A DNA stretch of 64,000 nucleotides from Conchocele bisecta (Eukaryota > Mollusca > Bivalvia > Lucinida > Thyasiridae), in contig CM055280.1 in assembly GCA_029237695.1 (NCBI GenBank), positions 29,275,406-29,339,405 of the forward strand. The letters are read 5' to 3'. Made by a program: the position numbers and the translations under genes. Numbering within the stretch: the first letter of the stretch is position 1; each line of letters starts with the position of its first letter. Positions 21,473 to 35,300 of the stretch are shown piece by piece. The notes below the pieces were generated by a model. It did not search any database, was not told the origin of the DNA, and worked only from the letters and a program-made list of their open reading frames with translations.

Positions 21473-22212
21473 TGTATCAGAAACTGGAGGAATTCCCAAC
21501 CTGATAAACATGAAGACACGACCCGAGTAATCTCTAGATGATGTACATTATGCAGTCAATGCTCAATAAATGTAAATCCATCAATTGAAATTTCCAGACG
21601 ATTCTAAATGTGCACTTACGAACAGTTTAGTCGTACGAAGCTTAGTGAAAAGGGCCCCAGATATCTACAAGATTGCATAATGACAAAGATAAGAATCAAA
21701 GTACTGAAAAACAGAAACAAAAAAGTAGGAAAGTGTGCCTGCCCTTTATGCACCCTTTGACAGCCTTTATAACAATCTTGATCTTCTGTGTGGTGCATTA
21801 ATTGCAGCCGTCGTAGACATATATATTATATATCAAATTGGAGCATAGAGTCATACCTTTAATTTGATAGACAGTTACCATAAAACTATTTATTATGAAA
21901 TATGAATTATAACCGTTCATAAAAGTTCCGTTTTTTTACCACATAATAAGTACATGTATACGAGTTCCGGCGAATAAACATGTCCGCGAAAATGGCGACT
22001 GACAGCCATAGATAATGATACTAAAAATAGATAAATAAAATGGCGATACCTAAAAGTAGTAACATACATCGGACGCTACATAACTGCATCATTCTGACGA
22101 TTCAGTAAAAATGGTCGATGTATTAGAAAGGGGACCTTATAATATGCCTAACTATTATTACAGGTAATCCATTTTCAAGGTGCATGATCACGTGGTTACA
22201 ACAACAACAACA
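21473..22212. other. Non-coding stretch upstream of a candidate first exon
   Basis: No gene body is seen. 'ctaaatgtgcacttacgaacagtttagtcgtacgaagcttagtgaaaagggcccc' near 21,603 matches sequence at about 4,745. A (acaaca)n run at about 22,198-22,212 directly precedes the candidate ATG. Confidence 0.35.
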
Positions 22213-22247
22213 ATGGCTGAAAGTGGTGTAAGCTCGCCCATTCCAAA
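22213..22247 (+). CDS. Possible first coding exon with splice donor
   Basis: An ATG in good animal context (acaacaATGGCT) opens the short reading MAESGVSSPIP plus two bases of the next codon. It then reaches AAA|GTAAGTATT, a near-consensus splice donor at 22,248. The polypurine leader (acaacaacaaca) looks like a 5' UTR. No second exon is recognised to the right. A 21-bp palindrome array and the satellite follow within 250 bp and 1.1 kb, so the gene could be interrupted or have a very long first intron. A chance match is possible for so short an exon. Confidence 0.35.
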
Positions 22248-22489
22248 GTAAGTATTATTTGATCTTTTCCTTAATATGCAACGGATTTTCATGACATATG
22301 GCGTAGCAAACGCGTCTTCATTTTAACATTTAGTTTCAGTTCTAAAAACACGTCTAAAAGAAAACAAATATACAGACTTAAATATTCTTAGGAATCCTCC
22401 TTGTTTTCTATGCATGTGTTATATAAATGGATGTATCGTATATGTTTACGGTATACAATCCCGGCAGGTGACGTATAATTCTTTTTTTT

Positions 22490-22782
22490 TCATTAATTCG
22501 TTCCCACGAAATAACAAATCGTTCCCACAAATAACAATTCGTTCCCTGAATTTAACAATTCGTTCCCACGAATTAAAAATTCGTTCCCTGAATTTAACAA
22601 TTCTTTCCCACGAAATAACAATTCGGTCCCACGAGAACGAATTGTTAATTCGTGGGAACAAATTCTTATATCGTGGTAACGAATTTTTAAATCGAGCGAA
22701 CGAATTTTTGTATCGTGGAAACGAATTGTTGATTCGTGGGAACGAATCGTTATTTCGTGGGAACGAATTAATAAAAAAATAA
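22490..22782. repeat. Giant palindrome built of 21-bp units, copy 2
   Basis: The structure is the same as at 18,590-18,912. Units of 'ttcgttcccacgaattaacaa' run forward to a centre near 22,630, then run as the reverse complement to 22,772. A short A/T run borders each side, and the right flank is 'cctgcggagccccgtac', close to the flank of copy 1. Long open frames on both strands (such as repeated 'TIRSHE' peptides) follow from the 21-bp period. Confidence 0.85.
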
Positions 22783-22959
22783 ATTCTACATCCCTGCGGA
22801 GCCCCGTACCATGCAGCAGTTGACACTCAGAAGCGTGTATTGTTGAACAGAAGATTAGGTTGAGATATTTAGATAAGTCGAATATCGATGAGACATTGTA
22901 CATAATACACAGGAATCTCGCAATGTCGCTGTATTACCATACGTTTGAAACTCTTTGTA

Positions 22960-23312
22960 GACGCGTGTATTTCGTGCTAATCTTGCGATTATATTGTGTT
23001 TACCTAGTAATACACGTATTACCAAAAAACTCATCTGTAAATAAGGCATAAGCAAATATTGACGGAAACCCGATAATATAAAACTACAACTAAAGCATGA
23101 CCTATGGCACGAAAATACATTTGTTAGCAAGTGCCCTACTTCGGGGATTGGCAATATATAGAAGATTAACACGCTGAAAGGTCATATTACTAGTTCTCGC
23201 ATTCCAACAATTTGAATAGCCTAGAGCCTGAAGCTGTACACACTCAGGCTCATCAATCAAGTTGTTCGTAAAAAAGACAACCACCACAAGATCAGGGGAT
23301 CAGTTGTCCAGA
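22960..23312. repeat. Dispersed repeat G, copy 2, and family A core, at the satellite edge
   Basis: 22,973-23,075 matches 16,680-16,800. A family A-like core lies at about 23,212-23,268 ('ttgaatagcctagagcctgaagctgtacacactcaggctcatcaatcaag'). The sequence then passes through 'atcaggggatcagttgtccagatcgagatatgtgtgtctgg' directly into the satellite. Confidence 0.55.
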
Positions 23313-26300
23313 TCGAGATATGTGTGTCTGGTTTGCCACCAAATAATGCTGATTGTGTGTCTGTTTTGCCCAACTAATGCTGTGATATGTGTGTCTCGTA
23401 CCCGAAGTAACGCTGTGATATGTGTGTCTGGTTTGGCCCCAACAATGCTGTGATATGTGTCGTCTGGTTGCCCCAACTAATGCTGTTGATATGTGTGTCT
23501 TGTTGCACAACTAATGCTGTGATATGTTGTCCTGTGCCCCAACTAATACTGTGAAATGTGTGTCGTTGCCCCAAACTAATCGGTGATATGTGTGCGTCTT
23601 GTTGCCCAACTAATGCTGTGATATGTTTGTCTGGTTGCTCCAACTAAATGCTGGATATGTTTGTCAGGTTGCTCCAATTATGCGTGATAAGTATGGTCTA
23701 GTTGCCCCAAATATTGCCGTGATGTGTGTGTCTGGTTGCCCAAAAAAATTAACGTGATATGTATGAGTGGTTGCCACCAACCTAATGATGTGATTAAGTT
23801 TGTCCTGGTGTGCCCCAAAATAAAGCCGTGATATGTGGTGGCCTGGTGCCCCAACTAATGCTCGTGTTATAATGTGTCTGTTGCCCCAACTAATGCCTTG
23901 TGATATGTGTGTCTGGTTACCCAACTAAGAGCTGTGATTATGTGTCTGGTTGCCCCAAATACTAATGCTGTGTTATGGTGTCTGCTACATTCTGCTGATA
24001 TGTGGTGTCTGTTGCCCCAACTAATCAGTGAAATGTGTGATTGGTTCCACATTTACTGCTGTGAATGTGTGTCTGGTTGCAAACTAATGCCGTGACATGT
24101 GTGTCTAGTTGCTCAACTAATATTGTAATATGTGTGTCAGGTTGCTCCAACTAATGTTGTAATATGTGTTCTGGTTGACCCAAACTAATGATGAGATGTG
24201 TGTGTCTGGTTTGCCCCAACTAAATGCTGGTGATATGTGTATCTGGTTGCCCAAACTAATAGCTGTGATATGTGTGTCTTGTTGCCCCAACTAATGCTGT
24301 GATATGTGAGTCTGGTTGACTCAACTAATGCTGTGGTATGTGTGTCTGGTTGCCCCAACTAATGCTGTGATGTGTGCGTCTGGTTGCCCCAAGTAATGCT
24401 GTGATGTGTGTGTCTGGTTGCCCCAACTAATGCTGTGATATGTGTATCTGGTTGCCCAAACTAATGCCGTGACATGTGTGTCTAGTTGCTCCAACTAATA
24501 TTGTAATATGTGTGTCTGGTTGCTCCAACTAATGTTGTAATATGTGTGTCTGGATGACCCAACTATGATTGATGTGTGGTCTGGTTGCCCCAACTACTGC
24601 TGTGATATGTGTATCTGTTCCCAAACAATAGCTTGTGATATGTGTGTCCTTGTTGCCCCAACAATGCTGTGATATGTGAGTCTGGTTTGCCCCACTAATC
24701 GTGCTAGTGTGTGTCCTGGTTGCCCCAACTAATGCTGGTGATACAGTGTGTGTCTTTTTGCCCCAACTAATGCGTGGATATGTTGTCTGGTGAGCTGCAA
24801 CTAATGCTGGGATATGTTGTCAGGTGCCCCAACTAAGCTGTGATATGTGTGTCTGGTTGCCCAACTAATGATGTTATGTATGTGTCGGGTTTCCCACAAC
24901 TAACGCTGTGATATGTGTAATCTGTTGCCCAAACTAATGCTGATGATATGATGCGTCCAGGTGCCCCAACTAATGCTTGGTATGTGTTTCTGGTTGCCCC
25001 AACTAATGCTGTGATGTGTGTTTCTGTTGCCCCCAAGTAAATTGTGATGTGTGTGTCTGGTGGCCCACTAATGCAGTGATTTGTGTGTCTGGAGGGCCCA
25101 ACTAATGGTGTGATGTGTGTGGTCTGGTTTGCCCCAAGTAATGCTGAGATGTGTGTGTCCTGTTGCCCCAACTAATGCTGAGATATTCTGTTTGGTCTTG
25201 TGCCCCAACTAATGCTGTGATAAATGTTTGTCTGGTTGCTCCAACTAATGCTGTGGAAATTGTTCTTGTTGCCACAACAAATGCTGTGATATGTGTGTCC
25301 TGGTTGTACCAACTAATGCTGTGATATGTGTGTCCTAGTGCCCCAACTAATGCTCGTGATATTGTGTCTGGTTGCCCCCAAACTAATGCCGTGATATGTT
25401 GTGTGTGTCTGTAGCCCAACTAATCTGGTGATATGTTTTTCTGGTTGCTCCAACTAATGCTGTGATAGTTTGTCAGGTTGCCCCAACTATGCTGTGATAG
25501 TTTGTCTGGGTTGCCCCAACTAATGTGTGAAGTGTGTGTCTGGTATTCCAACTAAAGCTGTGATATGTGTATCTGGTTGGCCCAAACTAATGCGTGATAT
25601 GTGTGTCTGTTGCCCCCAACAAAATGCAGTGGTATGTTTTTCTGATTGCTCCAACTAATGCTTGATATGTTTGGTCAGGTTGCCCAACTAATGCGGTGAT
25701 ATGTGTGTCCTGGTTGCACCAACTAATGCTTGATAATTTTTGTCCTGTCCACCAACAAATGCTTGATGTGTGTGTCTGGTTGCACACTATGCTGTGATAT
25801 GGTGTCTGGTTGCCCCAACAATGCTGTGATATGGTTGTCTGGTTGCCCAACTATGCGTAAATGTGTTCCCTGGTTGCCCCAATAATGCTGGTGGATATGT
25901 GTGTCTGGTTGCATCCAACTAATGCTGTGATCTGTGTGTGTCTTGTTGCCCCAACTAAAGATGTGATAAGTTTTCCGGTATGCCTCCAACTAATGTGTGA
26001 AAGTTTTGTCAGGTTGCCCCAACTAATGCCTGTGATATGATTTTGTCAGGTTGCCCCAACTAATGCTGTGATATGTTTGTCTGGTTTGCCCCACCTAATG
26101 GTGTGTTGTGTGTGTCTGGTTTCCCCAACTAATGCTGTGATATGTGTATCTGGATTTGCCCAACACTAGCTGGAAATGTTGTCTGTTTGCCCCCAACAAA
26201 ATGCTAGTGGTATGTTTGACTGGTTGCTCCAACTAATGCTGTGAATGTTTGGTCAGGTTTGCCCCAACTAATCGCTGTGATATGTGTATGTGTCTTGTTT

Positions 26301-29300
26301 GCCCATCTAATGCTGTGATATGTTTGTCTGGTTGCTGCAACTAATTCTGTGGATATGTTTGTCAGTTGCCCAACTAATGCTGTGATATTGAGTCTTGCCC
26401 CCAACTAATGATGTGATGTGTGTGTCTGGTTTCCCCAACTAACGCTGTGATATGTTAATCTGGTTGCCCAAACTATGCAGTGATATGTGCGTCTGGTTGC
26501 CCAACTAATGACTGTGGTATGTGTGTCTGGTTTGCCCCAACTAATGCTGTGATGTTGTTTTCTGTTGCCCCCAAAGTAATGGTTGTTGATGTGTGTGTCT
26601 GGTGGCCCCAACTAATGCTGTGATTTGAGTGTCTGGTGGGCCCAACTAATGGTGTGATGTGTGTGTCTGGTTGCCCCAATTAATGCTGTGATGTGTGTGT
26701 CTGGTTGCCCCCAACTAATGGTGTGATATGTGTGTGTGTCTTGTTGCCCCAACTAATGCTGTGATATGTTTGTCTGGTTGCTCCAACTAATGCTGTGATA
26801 TGTGTGTCTGGTTGCCACAACAAATGCTGTGATATGTGTGTCTGGATGCCCAACTAATGCTGTGATATGTTGTTCTAGTTTGCCCCAAACTAATGCTGTG
26901 ATAGTGTCGTCCCTGGTTCCCCAACTAATGCTTGTGATATGTGTGTGTGCTTGTTGCCCCAACTATGCAGTGGATTATTTTGTCTGGTTGCTCCAACTAA
27001 TGCTGTGATATGTTTGTCAAGAGGTTGCCCCAACTAATGCGTGATATGTGTGTCTGGTTGCCCCAACTAATGGTTGTGTTGGTGTGTCTGGTTTCCCCCA
27101 ACAATGCTTAGTGATATGTGATCTGGTTGCCAACTAATCTGTGATATGTGTGTCCTGTTGCCCCAAACAAATCTGTGGTTTGTTTTTGTCTGGTTGCTCC
27201 AACAATACTGTATATGTTGTCAGTTTACCCCAACTAATGCTTGTGATATGTGTGTCTGTTGCACCAACTAATGCTTGGATATTTTGTCCGGTTCCTCCAA
27301 CTAATCTGTGATGTGTGTGTCTGGTTTGCACCAACTAATCTTGACATGTGTGTCTGGATGCCCAAACGAAATGCCGTGATATGATGTGTCTGGTTGCCCC
27401 AATTAATGCTGTGAAATGTGTCTGTTGCTCAACTAATGCTGTGATATGGTGTGTCTGAGGTTGCACCCAACTAATGCTGTGGATATGTGATGGTCTTGTT
27501 GCCCCCAACAATGATGTGATTTGTTTGTCTGGTTGCCCCATATTTGGGGTGATATTTTGTCCAGGTTGCCCAACTAATGCTGTGAGATGTGCTCTGTTGC
27601 CCCAACTAATAGCCGTGATGTTGTGTTCTGGTTGCCCCAACTATTGCTGTGATAATTTTGTCTGGTGGCCAACTAATGCTGTGATATGGTGTGTCTGGTT
27701 GCCCCAACTAATGCTTGTGATATGTGTGTCTGTTGCCACCAACTAATGCTGTGTTAATTGGTGTCTTCGTTGCCCCAACTAATGCTGTGATATGTGTGGT
27801 CCTGGTGGCCCCAACTAATGCTGGGATATGTGTGTGTTCTTGTTGCCCCAACTAATGCGTGATATGTTTGTATGGTGCTCCGACTAATGCTGTGATATGT
27901 TTGTCAGTTGCCACCACCTAATGCTGTGATATGTGTGTCTGGTTCCCCAACTAATGATTGATTGGTGTGTGGGTCTGGTTTCCCCAACTAAGCTCTGATA
28001 TGTGTATCTGGTTGCCCAAACTAATGTTGTGATATGTGTGTCTGGTTGCCCCAACAAATGCTGTGGTATGTTTGTCTGGTTGCTCCAACTAATGCTGTGA
28101 TATGTTTGTCAGGTTGCCCCAACTAATGCTGTGATATGTGTGTCTGGTTGCACCAACTAATGCTTTGATATGTTTGTCCGGATCCTCCAACTAATGCTGT
28201 GATGTGTGTGTCTGGTTGCACCAACTAATGCTGTGACATATGTGTCTGGTTGCCCCAACGAATGCTGTGATATGTGTGTCTGGTTGCCCAACTAATGCTG
28301 TGATATGTGTGTCTGGTTGCACCCATACTAATGCTGTGATATGTGATTCGTTGCCCCCAACTAATGCTGTGATATGTGTGAGTCTTGTTGCCCCAACAAT
28401 GCTGTTTGATAATGTGTGTGTCTTGTTGCCCCAACTATGATGTATATGTTGTCTGGTTGCCCAACTAATGCTGTGATATGTGTGTCTGGTTGCCCCAACT
28501 AATGCTGTGATATGTGTGTCCTGTTGCCCCCAACTAATGCTGTGATATGTGTGTGTCTTGTTGCCCCCAACTAATGCTGTGATAGTGTGTCTTGGTGCCC
28601 CCAACTAATGCTGTGATATGTTGTGTGTCCTTGTTGCGACCAACTAATGCGTTATATGTTTGTCTGGAGCTCCAACTAATGCTGTGATATGTTTGTCAGG
28701 TTGCCCCAACTACTGCTGTTATATGTGTGTCTGGTTCCCCAACTAATGATGGGATGTGTTGTGTCTGGAGTTTCCCCAACTAAAAGCTGTATATGTGTAT
28801 CTGGTTTGCCCAAACTAAGACGTGATATGTGTGTCCTGTTGCCCCAACAAATGCTGTGTATGTTTTGTCTGGTTGCTCAACAAATGCTGTGATATGTTTT
28901 GTGATTTGCCCAAACTAATGCTGTGATATGAGTAGTCTTGTTTGCACCAACTAATGCCTGGTGATATGTTTTGTCCGGTTCTCCAACCCCCCCCTTTAAA
29001 GCTTATGTGTGTGTCCTGGTTGCACCAACTAATGCTGTGACATGTGTGTCTGGTTGCCCCAACAATGCTGTGATATGTGTGTCTGGTCCCCCGGAAACCA
29101 CACTATTGCTGTGATATTGTGTCCTGTTTGCCCCAACAATGCTGTGATATGTGTGTCTGGTTGCCCCCAACTATGCTTTGATATGTGTGTGTCCCTTGTT
29201 GCCCCAACTAATGATGTGGATATGTTTTCTGTTGCCCAACTAATGGTGTGATATTTGTCAGGGTGCCCAACTTTGCTGTGATATGTGTGTCTGGTTGCCC

Positions 29301-32300
29301 CAACTAAGTGCCGTGATGTGTTGTGTTCTGTTTCCCCAGGCTATAGCTGTGATATTGTTTCTGGATGGCCAACTAATGCTGTGATATGTGTGTCTGGTTG
29401 CCCCAACTAATGCTGTGATAGTGTGTCAGTTTGCCCCCAACTAAGCTGTATATGGTGTGTGTCTTGTTTGCACAACTAATGCTGTGATATTGTTGTCTGT
29501 TGATCAAACTAATGCTGTGATATGTTAGTCAGGTTTCCCCAACTAAATGCTGTGATATTGTGTGTCCTTGTTGCCCCAACTAATCTGAAGATTTGTATTG
29601 TCCCAGGTTGTCCCAACTAATGCTGTGATATGTGTGTGGTCTTGTTGCTCCAACTAATGCCGGTGATATGTTTCTGTTTGCCCCAAACAAATTACGTGAT
29701 ATGTATGCTGGTTGCCCCAACTAATGAAGGTGCTATGTGTTGTCTGTTGCCTCCCCAACCTGCTCTTCGTGGATATGTGTGTCTGGTTGCCCCCAACTAA
29801 TGATGTGTTTATATGTGTTCTGGTTGCCCAACTAACGCTGCGATATGTTTGTCTGGTACCCAACTAATGCTGTGATATATGTGTCCTGTTGCCCCAACTA
29901 TGCTGTGTTTGTGTGTTTTTGCTATTTCCTGTGATAAATTTGTGTCTGGTTGCCCCAACTAATGCTGTGAAATGTTGATTGTTTGCCCACATTTAATGCT
30001 GTAAATGTATGTCCGTTGCCCCAACTATACCTTGATATGTGTGGTCTAGTTGCCCCGAACTAATGCAGTAATGTTTGTCGGTTGCACCACTAATGTTGTA
30101 ATATGTGTGTCTGTTGCCCCCAACTACTGATGTGAAGTGTGTGTCCTGGTTGCCCCAACTAATGCAAAGATATGTGTATCTGGTTGCCCAAACTAAATGC
30201 TGTGATATGTGTTTCTGGTTGTCCAAACTAATGCTGTGATAGGAGTCTGGTTGCCCCAACTAATGCTGTGATAATGTTGTCTGTTGCCCACAACTTAAAG
30301 GCTGTGATATGTGGTTGTCTTGTTGCCCCAACTAATGATGTATATGTTTGTCTGGTTGCCCCAACTAATGGTGGTGATAAGTTGGCAGTTGGCCCAACTA
30401 TGCTGTGATTATGTTGTCTTTTTGCCCCACACTAATGCAGTGATGTGGTGTGCTGGTGCCCAGCTATTGCTGTGATATGTGTGTCGGTGGCCAACATGCG
30501 TATATGTGTGTCTGTTGCCCAATTAATGTTTGTGATATGTGTGTCTTGTTGCCCCCAACTAATGCTGTGATATGTGTGTGTCTTGTTGCCCACCAAACTA
30601 ATGCTGTGATATGTGGTGTCTGGTTGCCCCCAACTAATGCTGTGATATGTGTGGTGTCTGTTGCCCCACTAATGTTGTGAATAATGTGTGTCCTGGTAGC
30701 TCCAACTAATGCTGTGAAAGTTTTGTCAGGTAGTTGCCCAACTAATGCATTGATATGTAATGTCTGGTTCCCCAACTAATAATGTGAAGTTTTGTGTCTG
30801 TTTTCCCCAACTAATGCTGTGATATGTGTATCTGGATTGACCAAAACTAATGCTGTGATATGTGTGTCTGGTTGCCCCAACAAATGCTGTGGTATGTTTG
30901 TCTGTTTGCTCCAACTAATGCTGAGATATTTTTGTCATGTTTGCCACCAACAATGCTGTGATATGTGGTGTCAGTTGCACCAACAAATGCTTTGATAGTG
31001 TTTGTCCGGATCCACCAACTAATGTTTATGTGTGTGTCTGGTTGCACCAACTAATGCTGTGACATATGTGTCTGGTTGCCCCACACGAATGCTGTGATAT
31101 GTGTGTCCTGGTTGCCCAACAAATCTGTGATATGTTGTCTGGTTGCCCCAACTAATGCATTGATATGTGGTGCCTGGTTTGACCCCAACTAATGCTGTGA
31201 TATGTGTTGTCCTTGTTCCCCCAAACTAATGCTGTTGATATGTTTGTTGTCTTGTTGCCAACAACTAATTATTGATATGTTTGTCTGGTTGCCCCAACTA
31301 ATCTTTTGATATTTGAGGTCTGGTTTCCCCCAACTAATGCGTGATGTGATGTGTCTGTTTGCCCCTCAACTTAATGCTGTGATATGTGTGTCTGGTGCCC
31401 CAACAAATGCTGTGTATGTGTGTCCTTGTTGCCCCCAACTAATGCTCGTGATATGTGTGTGTCTGTTGACCCAACTAATGCTGTGATATTGTGTCTTGGT
31501 TGCCCCCAACTAAGGCTGTGATATGTGTGTGTGTCTTGTTGCCCGAACTAATGCAGTGATATGTTTTGTCTGTTGCTCCAACGAATGCTGTGATATGTTT
31601 TGATCTGGTTGCCCCAACTAATGCTTGATATGTGTGCTTGGTTGCCCCAACTAATGCTGTGATATGTGTGTCTGGTTTGCCCCAACTAATGTGTGGATGT
31701 GTGTGTCCTGGTGGTCCCCAACTAATGCTGTGATATGTGTATCTGGTTGCCCTAAACTAATGCCTGTGATAAGTGTGTCTGGTTGCCCCAACAATGCAGG
31801 GTATTTTGTCTGTTGCTCCACTTATGCTGTGATATGTTTGTCAGGTTGCCCCAACTAATGCTGTGATATGTGTGTGTGTCTTGGTGCCCCAACTATGCTG
31901 TGATATGTTTGTCTGTTGCCTGCAACTAAGGCTGTGATATGTTGTCAGGTTTGCCCCAACTAATGCTGTGATAAGTGGTCTGGTTTGCCCCAACTAATGA
32001 TGTGAAGTGTGTGTCTGGTTTCCCAACTAACGCTGGTGATATGTTATCTGGTTGCCCAAAACTAATGCTGTGATATCGTGCGTCTGGTTGGCCCCAACTA
32101 ATGCTTGGGTATTGTGTCGGTTGCCCCAACTAATGCCTGTTGATGTGTGTTTCTGTTGCCCCAAAGTAATTTTGTGATTGTGTGTCTGGTGGTCCCCAAC
32201 AAATTGCTGTATTTGTGTGTCTGGTGGCCCAACTAATGTGTGATGTGTTTCTGGTTGTCCCCAATTAATGCTGTGATGTGTGTGTCCCTGTTGCCCCCAA

Positions 32301-35300
32301 CAATGCTGTGATATGTGTGTGTGTCTGTTGCCCAGACTAATGCTGTGATATTTTTGTCTGGTTGCCTCCAACTAATGCTGTGATATGTGTGTCTGGTTGC
32401 CACAACAAATGCTGTGATATGTGTGTCTGGTTGCCCAACTAATGCTGTGATATGTGTGTCTAGTTGCCCCAACTAATGCTGTGATATGTGTGTCTGGTAG
32501 CCCCCAATTATTCTGTGATATGTGTGGTGTGTCTTGTTCCACCAACTAATGCTGTGATTTTTAGGCTGGTTGCTCCAACTAAATGCTGTGATTATGTTGT
32601 CCAGGTTGCCCAACGAATGCTGTGAAATGTGTGTCTGGTTGCCACCAACTATTGGTGTGGATGTGTGTTGTCTGGTTTCCACCAACTAATGCTGTATATG
32701 TGTATCTGGGTCACCAAACTAATTGCTGGATATTTTGTCTGGTTGCGTCCCAACAAATGCTGTTGTATTTTGCTGTTTCTCCAACTAATGCTGTGATATG
32801 TTTTCAGGTTGCCCAACTAATGCTGTGATATTGGTCTGGTACACCAACTACTGCTTTGATATGTTTGTCCTGTTCCACTCCAACTAATGCTTGTGATGTG
32901 TGTCTCTGGTGCACCAACTAATGCTTGTGACATGTGTGTCTGGTTGCCCCCCAACAATGCTGTGATATGTGTGTCCTGGTTGCCCAACTAATCTGTGAAA
33001 TGTGTGTCATGGTTGCTTCCAACCTAATGCTGTGATATGTGTGTCTGGTGCACGCCAACAAATTCTGTGATATGTGTGTGTCTTGTGCCCAACTAATGAT
33101 GTGGATATGTTTTGTCTGGTTCCCCAAATAATGGTGTGATATGTTTGTCAGGTGCCCCAACTAATAGCGTGATAAGTGTGTCTGTTGCCCACAACTAATG
33201 CCGTGATGTGTGTGTCCTGGTTGCCCCATACTCTTGCTGTGATATGTGTGTCTGGTTGGCAACTACTCGCTGTGAATGTGTGTCTGGTTGCCCCAACCTA
33301 ATGCCTGTGATACGTGAGGTCATGTGCCTCCAACTAATGCTTGTGATATGTGTGTTCTTGTTGCCACCCAACTAAACTAGTGATAGTGTTCCCCTGTGGC
33401 CCCCAACTAATGCTGTGATATGTGTGTGTGTCTTGTTGCCCCAACTAATGCTGTGATATGTTTGTCTGGTTGCTCCGACTAATGCTGTGATAATGTTTGT
33501 CATTTGCCCCAACTAATGCTGGATATTGTGTCTGGTTGCCCAACTAAATGATGTGATGTGTGGTGACTGGTTTCCCCAACTAATGCTCTGATATGTGTAT
33601 CTGGTTGCCCAAACTAATGTTGTGATATGTGTGTCTGGTTGCCCCAACAAATGCTGTGGTATGTTTGTCTGGTTGCTCCAACTAATGCTGTGATATGTTT
33701 GTCAGGTTGCCCCAACTAATGCTGTGATATGTGTGTCTGGTTGCACCAACTAATGCTTGTATGTTGGTCGAATCCTCCACCTAATGCTGTGATTGTGTGT
33801 GGTCTGGTATCACCAACCTAATGCGTGACATATGTGTCTGGTTTGCCCAACCGATGCTGTGATATGTGTGTCAGGTTGCCCAACTATGCTTGATATGTGT
33901 GTCTGGTTTGCCCAACGTAATGCTGTGAATGTGTGTCTGGTTGCCCCCAAACTAATGCTGTGATATGTGTGTGTCCTTGTTGCCCCCAACTAATGCTGTG
34001 ATATGTGATGTGTCTTGTTGCCCCAACTAATGATGTGATAATTTTTTGTTTTTATTTTTTTTTTTTTATGTTCTGGTTGCCCCAACTAATGCTGGGGTAT
34101 TTGTTTCTGGTGCCCCAACTAATGCCGTGAAAAAATGTGTGTGTCTGTTGCCCCCAACTATTTGCTGTGATATGTGTGGTCTGGTTGACCAACTAAGTGC
34201 TGTGTTATGTGTGTCCTGGTTGCCCCAACAATGCTGTGATATGTGGTGTCTTGTTGCCCCCCCCCCCCCCCCAACTAATGCGTGATATGTGTGTGTCTGT
34301 TGCCCCAACTAAGCTGGGGGTGATATGTGTGTCTGGTTGCCCCCCAACTAATGCTGTGATATGTGTGTCTGGTTGCACCAACTAATGCTTTGATATGTTT
34401 GTCCGGATCCTCCAACTAATGCTGTGATAGTGTGTGTCTGGTTTGCACCAACTATTGCTGTGACATATTGATTTCTGGTTGCTCCAACGAAATGCTGTGA
34501 TATGTGTGTCTGGGTTGCCCAACTAATGCTTGTGATAGTTGTGTCTGAGTTGCCCCAACTAATGCTGTGATATGTGTGTCTTTTGCCCCCAACAATGCTG
34601 TGATATGTGTGTGTCTTGTTGCCCCCAACTTAAGCTTGTATATGTTTGTGTCTTGTTGCCCCAACTAAGATGTGATATGTTTGTCTTGTGCCCCCAACTA
34701 AATGCTGGAGGAATTTTGGGTGTCTGGTTTGCCCAACTAATGCCGTGATTGTGTGTGTCTGTTGCCCAACTATTGCTGTGGATATGTGTGTCTGGTTGGC
34801 CAAAACTAATGCTGTGATAATGTGTCTGGTGCCCCAACAATGCTGTGATATGTGTGTCTTGTTGCCCCCAACTAATGCAGTGATATGTGTGTGTCTTGTT
34901 GCCCCTAACTAATGCTGTATATGTGTGTCTGGTTGCCCCCAACTAATGCTAGTTGATATGTGTGTGTGTCTTGTTGCCCAACTAAATGCTGTGAGATTTG
35001 TCGGGTTGCTCAACTAATGCTGTGATAGTGTTTGTCAGGTGCCCCAACTAAATGCTGTGATATGTGTGTCTTGGTTGCCCCAACTAATGATGTGATGTGT
35101 GTGTCTGTTTCCACCAACTAAAAAGCTGTGATATGTTATCTGGTGCCCAAACTAATGCTGTATGATATGTGTGTCTGGTGCCCCAACAAATTCTGTGGAG
35201 TATGTTTGTCTGGTTTGCTATCAACTAAAGCTGTGATAATGTTTGCTGAGGTTTGCCCCCAACTAATGCGCTGTGATATGTGCTGTCTGTTGTCACCAAC

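Noticed and set aside
22414..22903. Overlapping 120-136 codon frames with TIRSHE-type repeats on both strands
   Set aside because: They are produced by the 21-bp palindromic units, whose length is a multiple of three; the two strands simply mirror each other.
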